A stretch of 64,000 nucleotides of DNA from JBFHIJ01 sp041596515 (GCA_041596515.1 JBFHIJ010000005.1:70426-134425); one strand, 5' to 3'. Positions 19,901 to 28,636 are shown, numbered from the stretch's first letter. Translations and numbers: made by a program. Notes: generated by a model from the sequence alone, not told the origin.

Positions 19901-22900
19901 AGTTTTCTATCGCAACATTGTTAGATGGTGCTCAAATTCCGAGAGCTACACAAAATGTTACTCTAAGTGGAAACATCAATAATGCACAAGCAGAAAATGA
20001 TGCTTATGCAACTCAGCTGCTTATTTATGACGAATCTGACGCAGAGCTGACACTAAACTTCAACTTTACTAAAACAGCAAATGCAGATGAGTTTGATCTA
20101 TCAATAAATCTTGGCAATAACAATGTAAACTTGCAGCAACTATCTTTTGCAAGTGGCTCGGTAAGCCCTTCTTCTCTAACATTAAGTGCTGCGGACTTAA
20201 ATAACGCGGGCGGTAACTTTAACGTAACAGTTCCAAATGATGTTATAATTGATTTGACAGGTCTTACTTATTCAGTAAATGCCAATGATGCTGCAGCAAG
20301 TGCAGTTTCTTATAGAACTTTAACATTTAATACTGACGGTAGCGTTAATTCTCCAAAAACATTAACTTTTGCTTCTACTGACTTGAATACAGCAGTAGGT
20401 AGTGATTTATTTTCTTCTGATGTAAGATTATGGATAGGACCTGCTTCTAGCCAAGCTACAGGTGTTACTTACCTGCCTACAGGTAATACATACTCCTTTG
20501 GCTCTCAGGATGGTGGCACAGGTCAGTCTATAGTAGTTAATGATACTTTAAATGCTGCTTACTTTATAGGTGAGTTGCGAGAATTGCGTATGTGGCAAGG
20601 CTCTCCGAATAATACTGATAATACAGGTAACGAGCCAACTCCTCAGAGTTTGTTTGTCCAGGGAGCACAAGCTGTAAGAGCCGGCAATCTTAATCCTTCG
20701 TATGTAAATAATTTGAATATGGCATTCTCTTTTAATGGTGGTTCGTTTATACAAAACGGATACAACAGGGCAATAGATGTGTCTACAACTGATTCGGAAA
20801 TTCTAATCAGAAACTTTGGTCAGAAAGTAGAGTATGCAGCTACTGAGCCATATATAAAAGTAGTAGAACCTGCTTTTAATGACAGAGTTGCCAATACAAA
20901 AGAAGACGTAAGAGTTAGATGGGTTGGATTTGATTATATGCCTACTGGTTTCCCTACTGGTGATGCTGCCCCGACTAGCCCTGCTCTTGAGTTCTCTATT
21001 CGTGGTGGTGGTGGTAAACTAATCCAGCCATATCAATATGTAGGAAGTGATTATTTCTCGGGAAATACAACCGATGCAATGAGCTTCCCAAATACAGGTT
21101 CTTATATCTTTGCGGGAACAGGCTCAAATATTTATTATGCAACTCAGCTAAATGCTGCTATCTCAGATCCTGATGAAGATAATAACGGTGTATTCTCTGA
21201 TCAAGGACCACTTTCTGCATCTTTGACAAATGCCAGATTGAGACTTACAGGTAAATATACCATTAATAGTGAAACTGCTTATATAGATGATGAAGGTCCG
21301 TTATTTACTATAACTCCTGCTTCTAACTTTACTATCAGAGTGCTATTAGAAGGCTATCACAATGGCTCAACTAGTGGCGATGACATTCGAGAGCTTGCTT
21401 CTTCTTACGAGCAAGGTGGCGTGATGATTAAGCTTTACTCTGATAACAGTGGTGCATTAGGTGAGTTAGTTGGTACTGCCGAATCATTAGAAGGATATGA
21501 TGATTTAGATCCTGCCAATAGAAATAACGGCAATAATAGATTTGCTAATGTAAACTTTGTCTTTACTGATTTGACTGATGGCAATTACTGGGTAGTTGTT
21601 TATCACAAAAACCATATGCCTATTATGTCAAGATTCGCAGTACCTTTCCAGTATGAAGGTGACGACAGAACTACTTGGGATATTGAATCAGGTTGGGATT
21701 TCCAAACATGGAATGGCACTGATAATAATGCACTTGTAAATGCTTCCGGGGATTCTTGGACTTTAGGTGCATTCACTGCTTATGGTGATGTTATTTCTAC
21801 TACAAGTAATCCACTGTTTACAACAACAGGCTTGATAAATAATAACGGTGTCGGTGGCGGAGCAAGTGATGCAATGCCTGCTATGGTTGCCGGCGACGTT
21901 GACCGTTCGGGGCAGATAGATGCGGCAGACAGGATTAGAGTGCGTTTGGATGAAGGTACTTCTATTGTTGGGTCTGACGTTACAGGTGATGGTTACGTAA
22001 ATGCAGATGACAGAACTATAGTGGACAGAAATCACGGTCATATTGCTTCTATTTACGATGTAAACTTCCCTGACGGCGATTTCAAAGCACCAACTATCAG
22101 GAAGTCACCTCTTTCTGCTAAAGGTCCTTACGATGTAGAAGTGAAAGGATACGAAACTCTATCTAAGTTGTTCAATAAAACAGCTCAAACTTACAAAACA
22201 GTTGAAAAATATAACAAATCAAGAACAGATAAAATTCTTGCCGGTTTAAACTATAAAGTAATAGCTACTCCTGACATACATGATGGCGTAGTTGACTTGA
22301 ATGTTTATATCCAAAATATTGGCGAAGATTTTGCATTAGCTAACTGTACGTTTGCTTTCAAATATAACGAATCAGATATGCAGTATTCTTCATTAGTCGG
22401 TACAGGAGACGTTATTTTTAACAATAATCCTTATATCGGTTATGTTGAGATGAGCAGTGCTCCTGATGAAAATGTAGAAAATCCTTTGGAAAGCGTCAGA
22501 ACTATTGAAGTTGATTATATCACTACTTCAGATTTACCGGGCGAAACTGTTCCAAATACTAAAACTTATTTAGGTACACTTCGTTTCAAACTTAAAAATC
22601 CGGTAGGTAGAGTAATCTTCAACTGGCACGAATCTACTGCTTTGCACTCAATCGAGGGCAAAATAGTAACTCCGTATGGTAAATTTGAAACTATTGATCC
22701 TATTATTCTGTTTAATGCCTCTTTGACTGCACCAAATGGTGGCGAGCAACTTAGCCAGGATAGACCTTATGACATTACTTGGAGCTCAAATGGCACTTCA
22801 GGTACTTTCCTTGAGTTCTCTTACGATGGTGGAGTTGAATGGGAAAGAATCAATAGCGAACCTATTATGCTTAGCGATAAATCATATACTTGGACTACTC

Positions 22901-23847
22901 CGGTTATCCACTCTCGCTACTGTTTAATCAAAATGCTTGATGCAGACACAGGCGAAGAGCTTGACAGAAGTGATGACTTATTCTCTATATTACCAAACCA
23001 CGCTCAGCTTATCAAACCTGCATCAGGTGATCCTGTTTACACTGGTGGCTCCACAAGTCAGATTAAATGGGTGGCAAGAGGCTATAATAAATTGAGATTT
23101 GAGCTGACAACTGACGGAGAAAAGACTTGGACTGTTGTAAGTGACAATGTAAATGCTACTTTAGAAACTTCCTCTTGGAAACTTCCAAAAGTAACTACTA
23201 AGCTTGCTAAAATGAAAATGTACGATGCAGAAACTAACGAACTATTAGGCGAAAGTGGATTCTTTAAAATACTTGATGGTCAGCTATCTTTCTTGACTCC
23301 AAGAGCGAATGAAAGATTAAGAGTTGGTCTGATGACTCGTATCCGTTGGACTTCAGCTAACATTCAGGTATTCGACTTAGAGCTTAGTACAGATGGCGGT
23401 GCAAACTGGCAAACATTAGTGCCTAACCAGAACGCAGTTCAATCTTACTTAAATTGGATTGTACCTGATTCGCCAACAGAAAATGCAATATTAAGAGCCA
23501 TATATCAGGGTGATCCTGAAATGGAATATAACAGAACTGACCAGTTTGCAATTCAACCTAAATCAGACGTAGTTGAGTTGCCGGTAGGCTCTTCTTTAAG
23601 TAACGTATATCCAAACCCTGCAGCTGAAGATGTTACTATAGAGATTAATTTGAGCAATGCAATAAACTCAAACCTTAAAGTGATAGATATTAGTGGCAAA
23701 GAAGTGATAGACTTAGGAGTCAAATCTTTGCAAGCAGGTATAAACAATGTAAATATCTCTGTAAGCAGTCTTACTGCCGGCAGATATTTCTTAGAGTTTA
23801 ACGGTGATGATTTCCACGTTGTAAAAGAGTTCAACGTTGTGAGATAA
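16918..23847 (+). CDS. Giant T9SS-secreted multidomain surface protein
   Basis: This protein has 2309 residues. It has a signal peptide (about 1-29, ending near LSAQ). A cohesin-like beta region (about 30-205) is followed by a LamG domain (about 381-575). A second LamG domain (about 771-1228) is interrupted at about 948-1165 by two repeats resembling the flagellar hook FlaE/FlgE fold. Kre9-like beta domains are near 648, 1315, 1936, 2030 and 2125. A dockerin-like calcium-loop pair (about 1658-1707, DVDRSGQIDAADR and DVTGDGYVNADDR) is followed by a second cohesin-like stretch. The last 85 residues are a T9SS sorting domain (YPNPAAEDVTI). It should be exported and attached to the cell surface or released. 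Function unknown; adhesion or carbohydrate binding is inference. Confidence 0.88.
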   Translation: MSYSSTKQVGRFFLASLFLLLFAGLELSAQYYEFSLLQRRRFDQIDVEVWAKAQQTGAPEVGNSSLVLKYNTAFLTPAATQDLNVTDSIAFNINQTNPIVTLNSGFSQSVNGYNPLSSRSYGMGYYALEVNLASLGQGGMSPSEAGKGSFLGKLTFDITGSPDQNSLTNIAWSDNTLPGEIQVFDKDSNSIKSNITFTDPGSYNVLGVTMLSPNKYGQVVDRDADYDALAGDYASGGYPIYFERSVNPTIYTAPVDEDLAYMFQYSLNNGGTWTEIGRVAETDQPSTTVGNDDSYTSGEIFNPNVGTSYTITTQNGEQIDNANYRDPLRVVWAKNPFFVERSEQARLKIIKLSGSNSAVITNRNQDVYNDINDDKYVLGRLFFLQLDGKSEYLVTNDDFSNSTQLTVETWVNLNEYQTDGSEPGIVVSSGGVNAAPIHGSNEGAWMLYLKDGKIPAFRAREIEGRGDNGYIGTVQAYYLDTLTAASDIEPLNNSHASNWVHLAATVNNNTIRLYVNGELADEVVNNNATNIRMLTTSHPVWVGVNPNGGIETNDYLHAGIKSVRVWRIALTQEELRARVSGVLNPTDVSTYGDVRRGLQMYFTFEGEHADQATDVTYQGSNEDPDFYTEGTVDNFGMTYRPDQPHIRLTSPVAGAGVSNKLGKNFEIRWVAYGLGDLTASGTNDVEIEYSLDQSNWFYSENADGVAIGGADAPDVEPGNAIWEPYENENSSANLRTIIPYTKTVYLRARGTKANTQDNLMDMVGPFTVAPYFAIKKEEGAILLLEDNAGMNITGDKVFIEAWIRPYRFPTVSEEIFPIITKADSTADMLHYSFDLRSDGRLQLKLSTADGGVRTAISDASYALERPNSVSADSVWTHVAVFANMNGGSGQSEVIFYVDGIAQRADSVTTQLGTDLSLNSLNSYPTFIGYSPYMNVTYDNQPVIDAKQTENVVLTGNINSGTPVATERNFTGTIYDKDYNTHTFDFNLLKTANAREFSIATLLDGAQIPRATQNVTLSGNINNAQAENDAYATQLLIYDESDAELTLNFNFTKTANADEFDLSINLGNNNVNLQQLSFASGSVSPSSLTLSAADLNNAGGNFNVTVPNDVIIDLTGLTYSVNANDAAASAVSYRTLTFNTDGSVNSPKTLTFASTDLNTAVGSDLFSSDVRLWIGPASSQATGVTYLPTGNTYSFGSQDGGTGQSIVVNDTLNAAYFIGELRELRMWQGSPNNTDNTGNEPTPQSLFVQGAQAVRAGNLNPSYVNNLNMAFSFNGGSFIQNGYNRAIDVSTTDSEILIRNFGQKVEYAATEPYIKVVEPAFNDRVANTKEDVRVRWVGFDYMPTGFPTGDAAPTSPALEFSIRGGGGKLIQPYQYVGSDYFSGNTTDAMSFPNTGSYIFAGTGSNIYYATQLNAAISDPDEDNNGVFSDQGPLSASLTNARLRLTGKYTINSETAYIDDEGPLFTITPASNFTIRVLLEGYHNGSTSGDDIRELASSYEQGGVMIKLYSDNSGALGELVGTAESLEGYDDLDPANRNNGNNRFANVNFVFTDLTDGNYWVVVYHKNHMPIMSRFAVPFQYEGDDRTTWDIESGWDFQTWNGTDNNALVNASGDSWTLGAFTAYGDVISTTSNPLFTTTGLINNNGVGGGASDAMPAMVAGDVDRSGQIDAADRIRVRLDEGTSIVGSDVTGDGYVNADDRTIVDRNHGHIASIYDVNFPDGDFKAPTIRKSPLSAKGPYDVEVKGYETLSKLFNKTAQTYKTVEKYNKSRTDKILAGLNYKVIATPDIHDGVVDLNVYIQNIGEDFALANCTFAFKYNESDMQYSSLVGTGDVIFNNNPYIGYVEMSSAPDENVENPLESVRTIEVDYITTSDLPGETVPNTKTYLGTLRFKLKNPVGRVIFNWHESTALHSIEGKIVTPYGKFETIDPIILFNASLTAPNGGEQLSQDRPYDITWSSNGTSGTFLEFSYDGGVEWERINSEPIMLSDKSYTWTTPVIHSRYCLIKMLDADTGEELDRSDDLFSILPNHAQLIKPASGDPVYTGGSTSQIKWVARGYNKLRFELTTDGEKTWTVVSDNVNATLETSSWKLPKVTTKLAKMKMYDAETNELLGESGFFKILDGQLSFLTPRANERLRVGLMTRIRWTSANIQVFDLELSTDGGANWQTLVPNQNAVQSYLNWIVPDSPTENAILRAIYQGDPEMEYNRTDQFAIQPKSDVVELPVGSSLSNVYPNPAAEDVTIEINLSNAINSNLKVIDISGKEVIDLGVKSLQAGINNVNISVSSLTAGRYFLEFNGDDFHVVKEFNVVR

Positions 23848-23879
23848 TCCTGATATCACAATCAATATAGAAAATAAAC

Positions 23880-23916
23880 GCGGGCGGCTTAGAAATAGGT
23901 CGCCGGCTTTTTTTTA
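23880..23916 (+). terminator. Terminator after the giant surface protein gene
   Basis: GCGGGCGGCT (23880-23889) pairs with GGTCGCCGGC (23898-23907) with one mismatch and two G-U pairs. A run of about nine T follows. Confidence 0.85.
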
Positions 23917-24033
23917 GCTACTCCAAAAATAAGGCATAATTTTTTCTGTCTAAATATTAGGAGGCTTTTTGCTTCTGTCTAAGAAAAAATGATTATATTT
24001 TGGTATTCGTAAATCATCGGGTAGGTCTTTATC

Positions 24034-24957
24034 ATGGAACAAATCCTTTCAGTGTATTTTAATATCGACAGAACATATTTTACTGTGTTAAAAAGCGATC
24101 CGAAAGGCTTGGAGTTAGTATATCTAAATTCTACTTCAGCCCCTGTAGACCTTGAAAATATGGAAGAAACCTCTACGGATGTATTTAACGAAATAGACTC
24201 CATGCTGTCTGAAATAGTAGGTGATATCGACCGTGTAACCGTTACTTTGCCTGCAGAAAGCGTTCTGGTTAGTCAGTTCCCGGGAGCAAGTGGCATGAGC
24301 GAAGAGGAGATGAAACAGCTTGTAAGCCTAGAAATCAAACAGTCATACCCTCAGTTTAACTTTAATGATTTCACAGTAAATATAATCCCTCTGGCAGAGC
24401 GAAAAGACAGTGCTGCGATGATGATGGGAGTTATTATGCCCAAAAGCTCCTATATGTCGTGCAAAAAAATATTACAGTCACTCAATCAGCCTCTGAGCAA
24501 TATAGAAATTAGTCAACTTAGTGCTCACAATGCTTTCTTGTATAATTATCCTGAAAAACATGAAAGCACTGTGCTTCTAATGGGTTTGCAGGATCAGTTT
24601 ATCGATGTAAGCGTAATAAAAAACAAACAACCTATATATTATAATCTGGTATCTTTACCTGATAAAGATAAATTTGGTGAAATATTTGAAGCTGAGTTTA
24701 ATAAAATTACAGAAGAAGTAGTAGAGGGTATTAGCTCTGCATATTTCTTCGGTGCCGGCCTTACTAAAGATTTACACATGATGGGCTGGGAAACTTCTAT
24801 GCTTTTGGGTATAGAAGCCATGCGTCTAAACGCATTTCGCATGATGAAGACCAACCTAGAGCCAAGAGCAAAAGAGTACTGCCTGCGTACCTTGCATATT
24901 TACCCACCATGTATAGGTGGTGCAATGCCTGCTTACCATGAGAATATTAGATATTAG
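24034..24957 (+). CDS. PilM-like actin-fold protein
   Basis: This 307-residue protein has no signal peptide. The segment VTVTLPAESVLVSQFP, followed by SEEEMKQLVSLEIKQSYPQF, matches the pattern of PilM, the actin-fold cytoplasmic protein of type IV pilus and type II secretion assembly. There DFxxN-like peptides of PilN dock. The rest follows the same alternating beta/alpha pattern, but the nucleotide loops are not clear. No pilN, pilO or pilQ is adjacent, so a pilus role is inference. It is monocistronic with its own terminator. Confidence 0.6.
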   Translation: MEQILSVYFNIDRTYFTVLKSDPKGLELVYLNSTSAPVDLENMEETSTDVFNEIDSMLSEIVGDIDRVTVTLPAESVLVSQFPGASGMSEEEMKQLVSLEIKQSYPQFNFNDFTVNIIPLAERKDSAAMMMGVIMPKSSYMSCKKILQSLNQPLSNIEISQLSAHNAFLYNYPEKHESTVLLMGLQDQFIDVSVIKNKQPIYYNLVSLPDKDKFGEIFEAEFNKITEEVVEGISSAYFFGAGLTKDLHMMGWETSMLLGIEAMRLNAFRMMKTNLEPRAKEYCLRTLHIYPPCIGGAMPAYHENIRY

Positions 24958-25185
24958 TTAAATATACAATGCTCCTAAAGATTTATTCCTAAGGAGCATT
25001 TTTACTTTGTCATATATACTATTTGTTTTGTAAAAGTCTACTATTAATTTGTATTGCTGGAATTCCCCGTTATAGTTTAGCTTTCCTGAATAGTCATATT
25101 CTACAATGACATTGTCGATTCCTATATTTTCTGCTGAAGTTTCATAAAAGTAGGTGTTCAATAAATCGAATCGAATGCCAATCAT
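24958..25185 (-). CDS. Small hypothetical protein, doubtful
   Basis: This 75-codon frame opens with MIGIRFDLLNTYFYET and is rich in aromatic and charged residues. No family is recognised. Its 3' end overlaps the hairpin that terminates the PilM-like gene, which speaks against it. Its composition is more protein-like than most AT-driven frames here, so I list it as a weak candidate. Confidence 0.25.
   Translation of the reverse strand: MIGIRFDLLNTYFYETSAENIGIDNVIVEYDYSGKLNYNGEFQQYKLIVDFYKTNSIYDKVKMLLRNKSLGALYI
24968..25003 (+). terminator. Terminator after the PilM-like gene
   Basis: AATGCTCCT (24968-24976) pairs with AGGAGCATT (24992-25000), followed by a short T-run. Confidence 0.75.
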
Positions 25186-25290
25186 TTTTGTATTGCATGA
25201 TATTCATATTATCCTTATCAAATTTGCGAAATATACTCCCCCCTTTGAAATCCTAATTATTTGTGCTATATTGTTCTCTTTTTTCGACAG

Positions 25291-26367
25291 ATGGTAAGTC
25301 AGATGGATAATTATAAAACGATAGATAAAAGCGACATGCACGCAGTCCTTAGTGCATTCCCTAATCAGTTAGAAGAAGCGATTAACATAGCAGAGAACTT
25401 TGAACTTGGATTTGAGCTGGATGGGATAAGAGATATTGTCGTATTAGGCATGGGCGGCTCTGCTATAGGTGGTGATATTATTCGCTCTTATTGCGAAAGT
25501 TTGCCTGGGGCAAATCACATTAGAATCAAAATCAATAGAAACTATACTATACCAAATTATATAGATAAAGATACTCTTGTTATCTGCAGCTCTTACTCAG
25601 GAAATACTGAAGAGACTATCGCAGGGTTTGAAGCAGCACTTGAAAAAACTCAGAAAGTATTTTGCATAAGCACCGGTGGCAAACTCACTAAACTTGCTAA
25701 AGACAAACGAGTTCCGGTAATTACTATTCCCGGAGGATTGCAACCTAGATGTGCTATCGTGTATTCAGTGTTCCCTGTGTTACTTACATTAGTAAGAAAC
25801 GGTGCTTTCTCTGAGGAAGCAGTTGGGCAGACTCTGGCAGCAATCAATGAATTAGGAGAAGCAAGCGAAAGACTTTCGAAAGAGTATGGCAGTTTTGATG
25901 AAAGTAACCCAACTATTCAAGTAGCAAAAAAAATGCTAGGCAAAATTCCTGTTGTGTATTCTTCCTCTGAGCTATTAGACACTATAAATCTAAGATGGCG
26001 CTGCCAAATACAGGAAAATGCCAAATCTTTAGCATATGGCAATGTTTTACCCGAAATGAATCACAATGAAATAAATGGTTGGCAAAATCCGAGTGGAATG
26101 CTTAGTAATTTTGTTTTGGTCTTTTTACAGGATCCCGCAGAAGATGCTCGACTGAGACCGCGATACAGTGCTATGGAGAAACTGTTAGGAAGCAAAGTCA
26201 GTGAAATAATAAAAATTGAAAAAAAAGAGCATTATGCACTTGCACGAATGTTTACTTTATTGTATTTTGGCGATTGGATGAGTTATCACTTGGCTATACA
26301 ATATCGTGAAGACCCCACGCCAATACCACTGATTATGCAAATGAAAGACTTGATGTCATTTGCATAA
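25291..26367 (+). CDS. Bifunctional phosphoglucose/phosphomannose isomerase
   Basis: This is a cytosolic SIS-fold isomerase acting on glucose-6-phosphate and mannose-6-phosphate, feeding glycolysis and sugar-nucleotide synthesis. Family signs are VVLGMGGSAIGGD, SSYSGNTEET (phosphate-binding serines), IPGGLQPRCA and the C-terminal helical part with EMNHNEINGW. I take the ATG at 25291 (358 residues); ATG 25303 is also possible because no clear ribosome-binding site exists for either. The longer frame from TTG 25261 adds an unlikely hydrophobic decapeptide. It is monocistronic. Confidence 0.9.
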   Translation: MVSQMDNYKTIDKSDMHAVLSAFPNQLEEAINIAENFELGFELDGIRDIVVLGMGGSAIGGDIIRSYCESLPGANHIRIKINRNYTIPNYIDKDTLVICSSYSGNTEETIAGFEAALEKTQKVFCISTGGKLTKLAKDKRVPVITIPGGLQPRCAIVYSVFPVLLTLVRNGAFSEEAVGQTLAAINELGEASERLSKEYGSFDESNPTIQVAKKMLGKIPVVYSSSELLDTINLRWRCQIQENAKSLAYGNVLPEMNHNEINGWQNPSGMLSNFVLVFLQDPAEDARLRPRYSAMEKLLGSKVSEIIKIEKKEHYALARMFTLLYFGDWMSYHLAIQYREDPTPIPLIMQMKDLMSFA

Positions 26368-26468
26368 GCAATTGTTTTGTATTGCTTATTGGAAGTTACA
26401 AATATTTTCACTATATTTGTAATCCATAGTTTGTTCTTTACGAAATTAACTAAAAACAAGAGAAAAGT

Positions 26469-26876
26469 ATGGCCACTACTCGTAAAAGATCCAGAAGAGC
26501 AAAATATATAACGCTCTATTCGCCTTTCCTAATGAAAGAAACAAAACATGAGTTAATTGGTGAACCGATTGAAACTGAAAAAGGAAGGCATCAATGGGCC
26601 AGATGTACTCGTAGCCGCCATTCACAATTAGTGAATTTGGATGCTATCGAAGCTGAATCAGACAAGTCAAAAGCTGTAGTGCATATATCAAGAGAGGATG
26701 CCCGTAAATACTCTCCAACCGAAGAATATGAAATAGGCGATGTAATATTTCATAAAGTTTGGGACGATGTAGGCATCGTTAGAGCTAAAGAAGTTACTTC
26801 AAATGGTGGCAAGTCTATACTTGTTCAATTTGAAAAAAACAGCGAAAAGAGACTAATTGAAAATTTATCAAAATAA
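26469..26876 (+). CDS. Small basic protein with a Tudor-like C-terminus
   Basis: This 135-residue cytosolic protein has a very basic start (TRKRSRRAKY) and an uncharacterised first half. Its C-terminal 50 residues (YEIGDVIFHKVWDDVGIVRA then ILVQFEKNSEKRLIENL) resemble the Tudor-like/CarD-like fold found at the end of UvrD/PcrA helicases, which binds RNA polymerase. It sits 30 bases before rpsU in the same direction, so the two may be co-transcribed. A nucleic-acid or polymerase contact is inference; no function is established. Confidence 0.65.
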   Translation: MATTRKRSRRAKYITLYSPFLMKETKHELIGEPIETEKGRHQWARCTRSRHSQLVNLDAIEAESDKSKAVVHISREDARKYSPTEEYEIGDVIFHKVWDDVGIVRAKEVTSNGGKSILVQFEKNSEKRLIENLSK

Positions 26877-26906
26877 AAATCGTTAGAAAAAGTGAGGTGA
26901 GAAAAC

Positions 26907-27101
26907 GTGATTGGCGTTACCATTCAGGCTAATGAAAGTATTGATCGTGCATTAAAACGCTTCAAGAAGAAATATGAAAGAAGTGGCGTGCTACGAGAAT
27001 TCAAGAAAAGAACTGCCTTTATGAAGCCATCTGTTGAAAACAGACTTTCAAGATTGAAAGCTGCAAGACGTCAACAGAGAATTTCAAGAGAACAAGACTA
27101 A
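26907..27101 (+). CDS. rpsU: Ribosomal protein bS21
   Basis: This is a small-subunit protein of 64 residues near the platform and the anti-Shine-Dalgarno end of 16S rRNA. The family pattern is evident: ESIDRALKRFKKKYERSGVL, then FKKRTAFMKPSV. The start is GTG at 26907 after a GTGAGGTGAG purine-rich site. It follows the Tudor-like gene with a 30-base gap. Confidence 0.95.
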   Translation: MIGVTIQANESIDRALKRFKKKYERSGVLREFKKRTAFMKPSVENRLSRLKAARRQQRISREQD

Positions 27102-27216
27102 GTCTTACTCTCTGAAAAAGGCAAATAAAGATTGGATAAGAGCGATGCATTTAGATGTGTCGCTCTTTGTGTTTGTAGCCTTGGCTAATTAAATATTCTT
27201 TATTTTGTTTTATCAA

Positions 27217-27224
27217 TATGTTTG
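27217..27224 (+). promoter_or_regulatory. Possible -7 element for the asparaginase gene
   Basis: TATGTTTG fits the Bacteroidota -7 consensus TAnnTTTG exactly, 43 bases before the chosen ATG. No TTG stands at the ideal upstream distance, so the call is weak. Confidence 0.35.
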
Positions 27225-27267
27225 ATGATTTTTGAACCTCAAAAAAATTGCAGAAACTGAGACACTG

Positions 27268-28371
27268 ATGAAAAAGAAAATTATGATTATATATACCGGT
27301 GGCACTATCGGTATGAAAAAGTCCGATAGAGGATATATTCCTGATCCGGATTTTGCTATAAAAGTAAGACAAATTCCCGAACTATACGAACCGGGTATGC
27401 CGGCATTTGATATCGTTTCTCTTGAGCCTATTTTAGATTCTTCTAATATGAGCCCTGCAGATTGGGATTATATAGTTCGCATCATTTTTAAAAATTATCC
27501 CAATTATGACGGCTTTATAGTGCTTCATGGCACTGACACTATGGCTTATACTGCATCAGCACTGTCATTTATGCTGGAAAACCTAAACGTACCGGTGATT
27601 GTTACCGGTTCGCAAATACCTATGTGCGAAGTTCGCAATGATGCTCGCGATAATATTATTACTTCACTTCTTATTTGTGGAAGCATAGGCGATAAACTGA
27701 AAGGTAAAGTTACTTTATACTTCGAAAACAAGCTAATGCTTGGCTGCAGAACCGTTAAAACAGACGCTGTGGGCTTTTCTGCATTTGAGTCTCCTAACTT
27801 TCCTCCTGTGGCTAATGTAGGTGTTAAAATTGATATTAATCAGTTCACCCACGGGATAGAGTTTGATCCCGGAGTTTTCAAAGCACCGGAAGCTTCCCCT
27901 GTGGAAGATATGGTTCCTGCTCCAAGAGAAAATGAAGACGGCAAATTCCACTATATAGAAAGTGAATCAGGTAAGCGTTTTGAAGTAGCAGTAATCAGAC
28001 TATTCCCGGGCATCTCCGGAGAGTTTATGCGAAACATAATGCAACCACCACTAAAAGGTATAGTAATCGAAGCTTATGGGGTAGGCAATGGTCCATCCAA
28101 GTTAGGCAATCCCGAGCTATTTAATGCGATAAAAGACGGTATAGATAAGGGAATAGTTGCGGTAGCGGTTACTCAGTGCCTGCGTGGTGGCATCATGCTG
28201 GATCAGTACGAAGCCTCACTTAAATCAGCAGGAGTAATGAGTGGAAAAGACATGACCACTGAAGCAGCTCTTGCTAAACTATATTATCTTATCAGTAAAA
28301 AGCAATATTCAGAAAAAGAAGTAAGAAACCTCATAGGTAAAAATCTAAGAGGTGAACTGACAGATGTGTAA
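27268..28371 (+). CDS. ansA: Type I L-asparaginase
   Basis: This is a cytosolic asparaginase hydrolysing asparagine to aspartate and ammonia. The ATG at 27268 gives MKKKIMIIYTGGTIG, placing the nucleophile motif at the N-terminus as expected for a cytoplasmic enzyme. The second motif HGTDTMAYTAS and the VTGSQIPM and RNDARDNI blocks are present. Length (367 residues) is normal. It converges on gatD, a related asparaginase-fold gene, with the 28.4-31.1 kb cassette between them. An asparaginase rather than amidotransferase role is supported by the lack of the GatD N-terminal domain. Confidence 0.9.
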   Translation: MKKKIMIIYTGGTIGMKKSDRGYIPDPDFAIKVRQIPELYEPGMPAFDIVSLEPILDSSNMSPADWDYIVRIIFKNYPNYDGFIVLHGTDTMAYTASALSFMLENLNVPVIVTGSQIPMCEVRNDARDNIITSLLICGSIGDKLKGKVTLYFENKLMLGCRTVKTDAVGFSAFESPNFPPVANVGVKIDINQFTHGIEFDPGVFKAPEASPVEDMVPAPRENEDGKFHYIESESGKRFEVAVIRLFPGISGEFMRNIMQPPLKGIVIEAYGVGNGPSKLGNPELFNAIKDGIDKGIVAVAVTQCLRGGIMLDQYEASLKSAGVMSGKDMTTEAALAKLYYLISKKQYSEKEVRNLIGKNLRGELTDV

Positions 28372-28463
28372 ATAGTAAATACTGAAAAAAAACTAATGAC
28401 ATAATTGCTAAGAATATCGCACAAATCCGCAGTTATACAAGACAGCAAACAGTTAGACGCAAA

Positions 28464-28495
28464 ACAGGCATATCCTCTTTCAAAGATATGCCTGT
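28464..28495. repeat. Left copy of the gatD terminator hairpin (direct repeat, part 1)
   Basis: ACAGGCATATC pairs with GATATGCCTGT. The 35 bases 28461-28495 match 31045-31080, the terminator of intact gatD, except for one missing base. The hairpin could end ansA transcription. It is the outer part of a duplicated block that flanks the cassette. Confidence 0.85.
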
Positions 28496-28509
28496 ATAAA
28501 ATATAATCA

Positions 28510-28533
28510 ACCCTGGGATTTTCGCCCCAGGGT
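28510..28533. terminator. Extra hairpin inside the left duplicated block
   Basis: ACCCTGGG pairs with CCCAGGGT around ATTTTCGC. No U-tract follows on either strand, so termination is uncertain. It has no counterpart in the right copy, where the gatD stop lies only about 25 bases from the terminator. Confidence 0.5.
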
Positions 28534-28554
28534 CTTAGATAACCCCATGATTGC

Positions 28555-28611
28555 TATAGAAACTATTCTATTTTCTAAACTTCGCGATAAACTCTTCCAC
28601 TTCCGGTATGC
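28555..28611 (-). pseudogene. Relic of the gatD 3' end (direct repeat, part 2)
   Basis: These 57 bases match 31094-31150, the last codons and stop of intact gatD, at 54 positions by eye. In the gatD frame they encode the same ending PEVEEFIAKFRK, then a TAG at 28570-28568. Similarity fades beyond the CCGGTATGC. The fragment has no start and cannot function. It shows that a duplication or insertion event separated it from gatD. Confidence 0.85.
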
Positions 28612-28636
28612 TTGCTTGGGAGATAGCAGTTTGAGG

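Noticed and set aside
27268..28371. ansA as a second gatD
   Set aside because: It lacks the GatD N-terminal domain; the nucleophile motif lies at the extreme N-terminus as in type I asparaginases.
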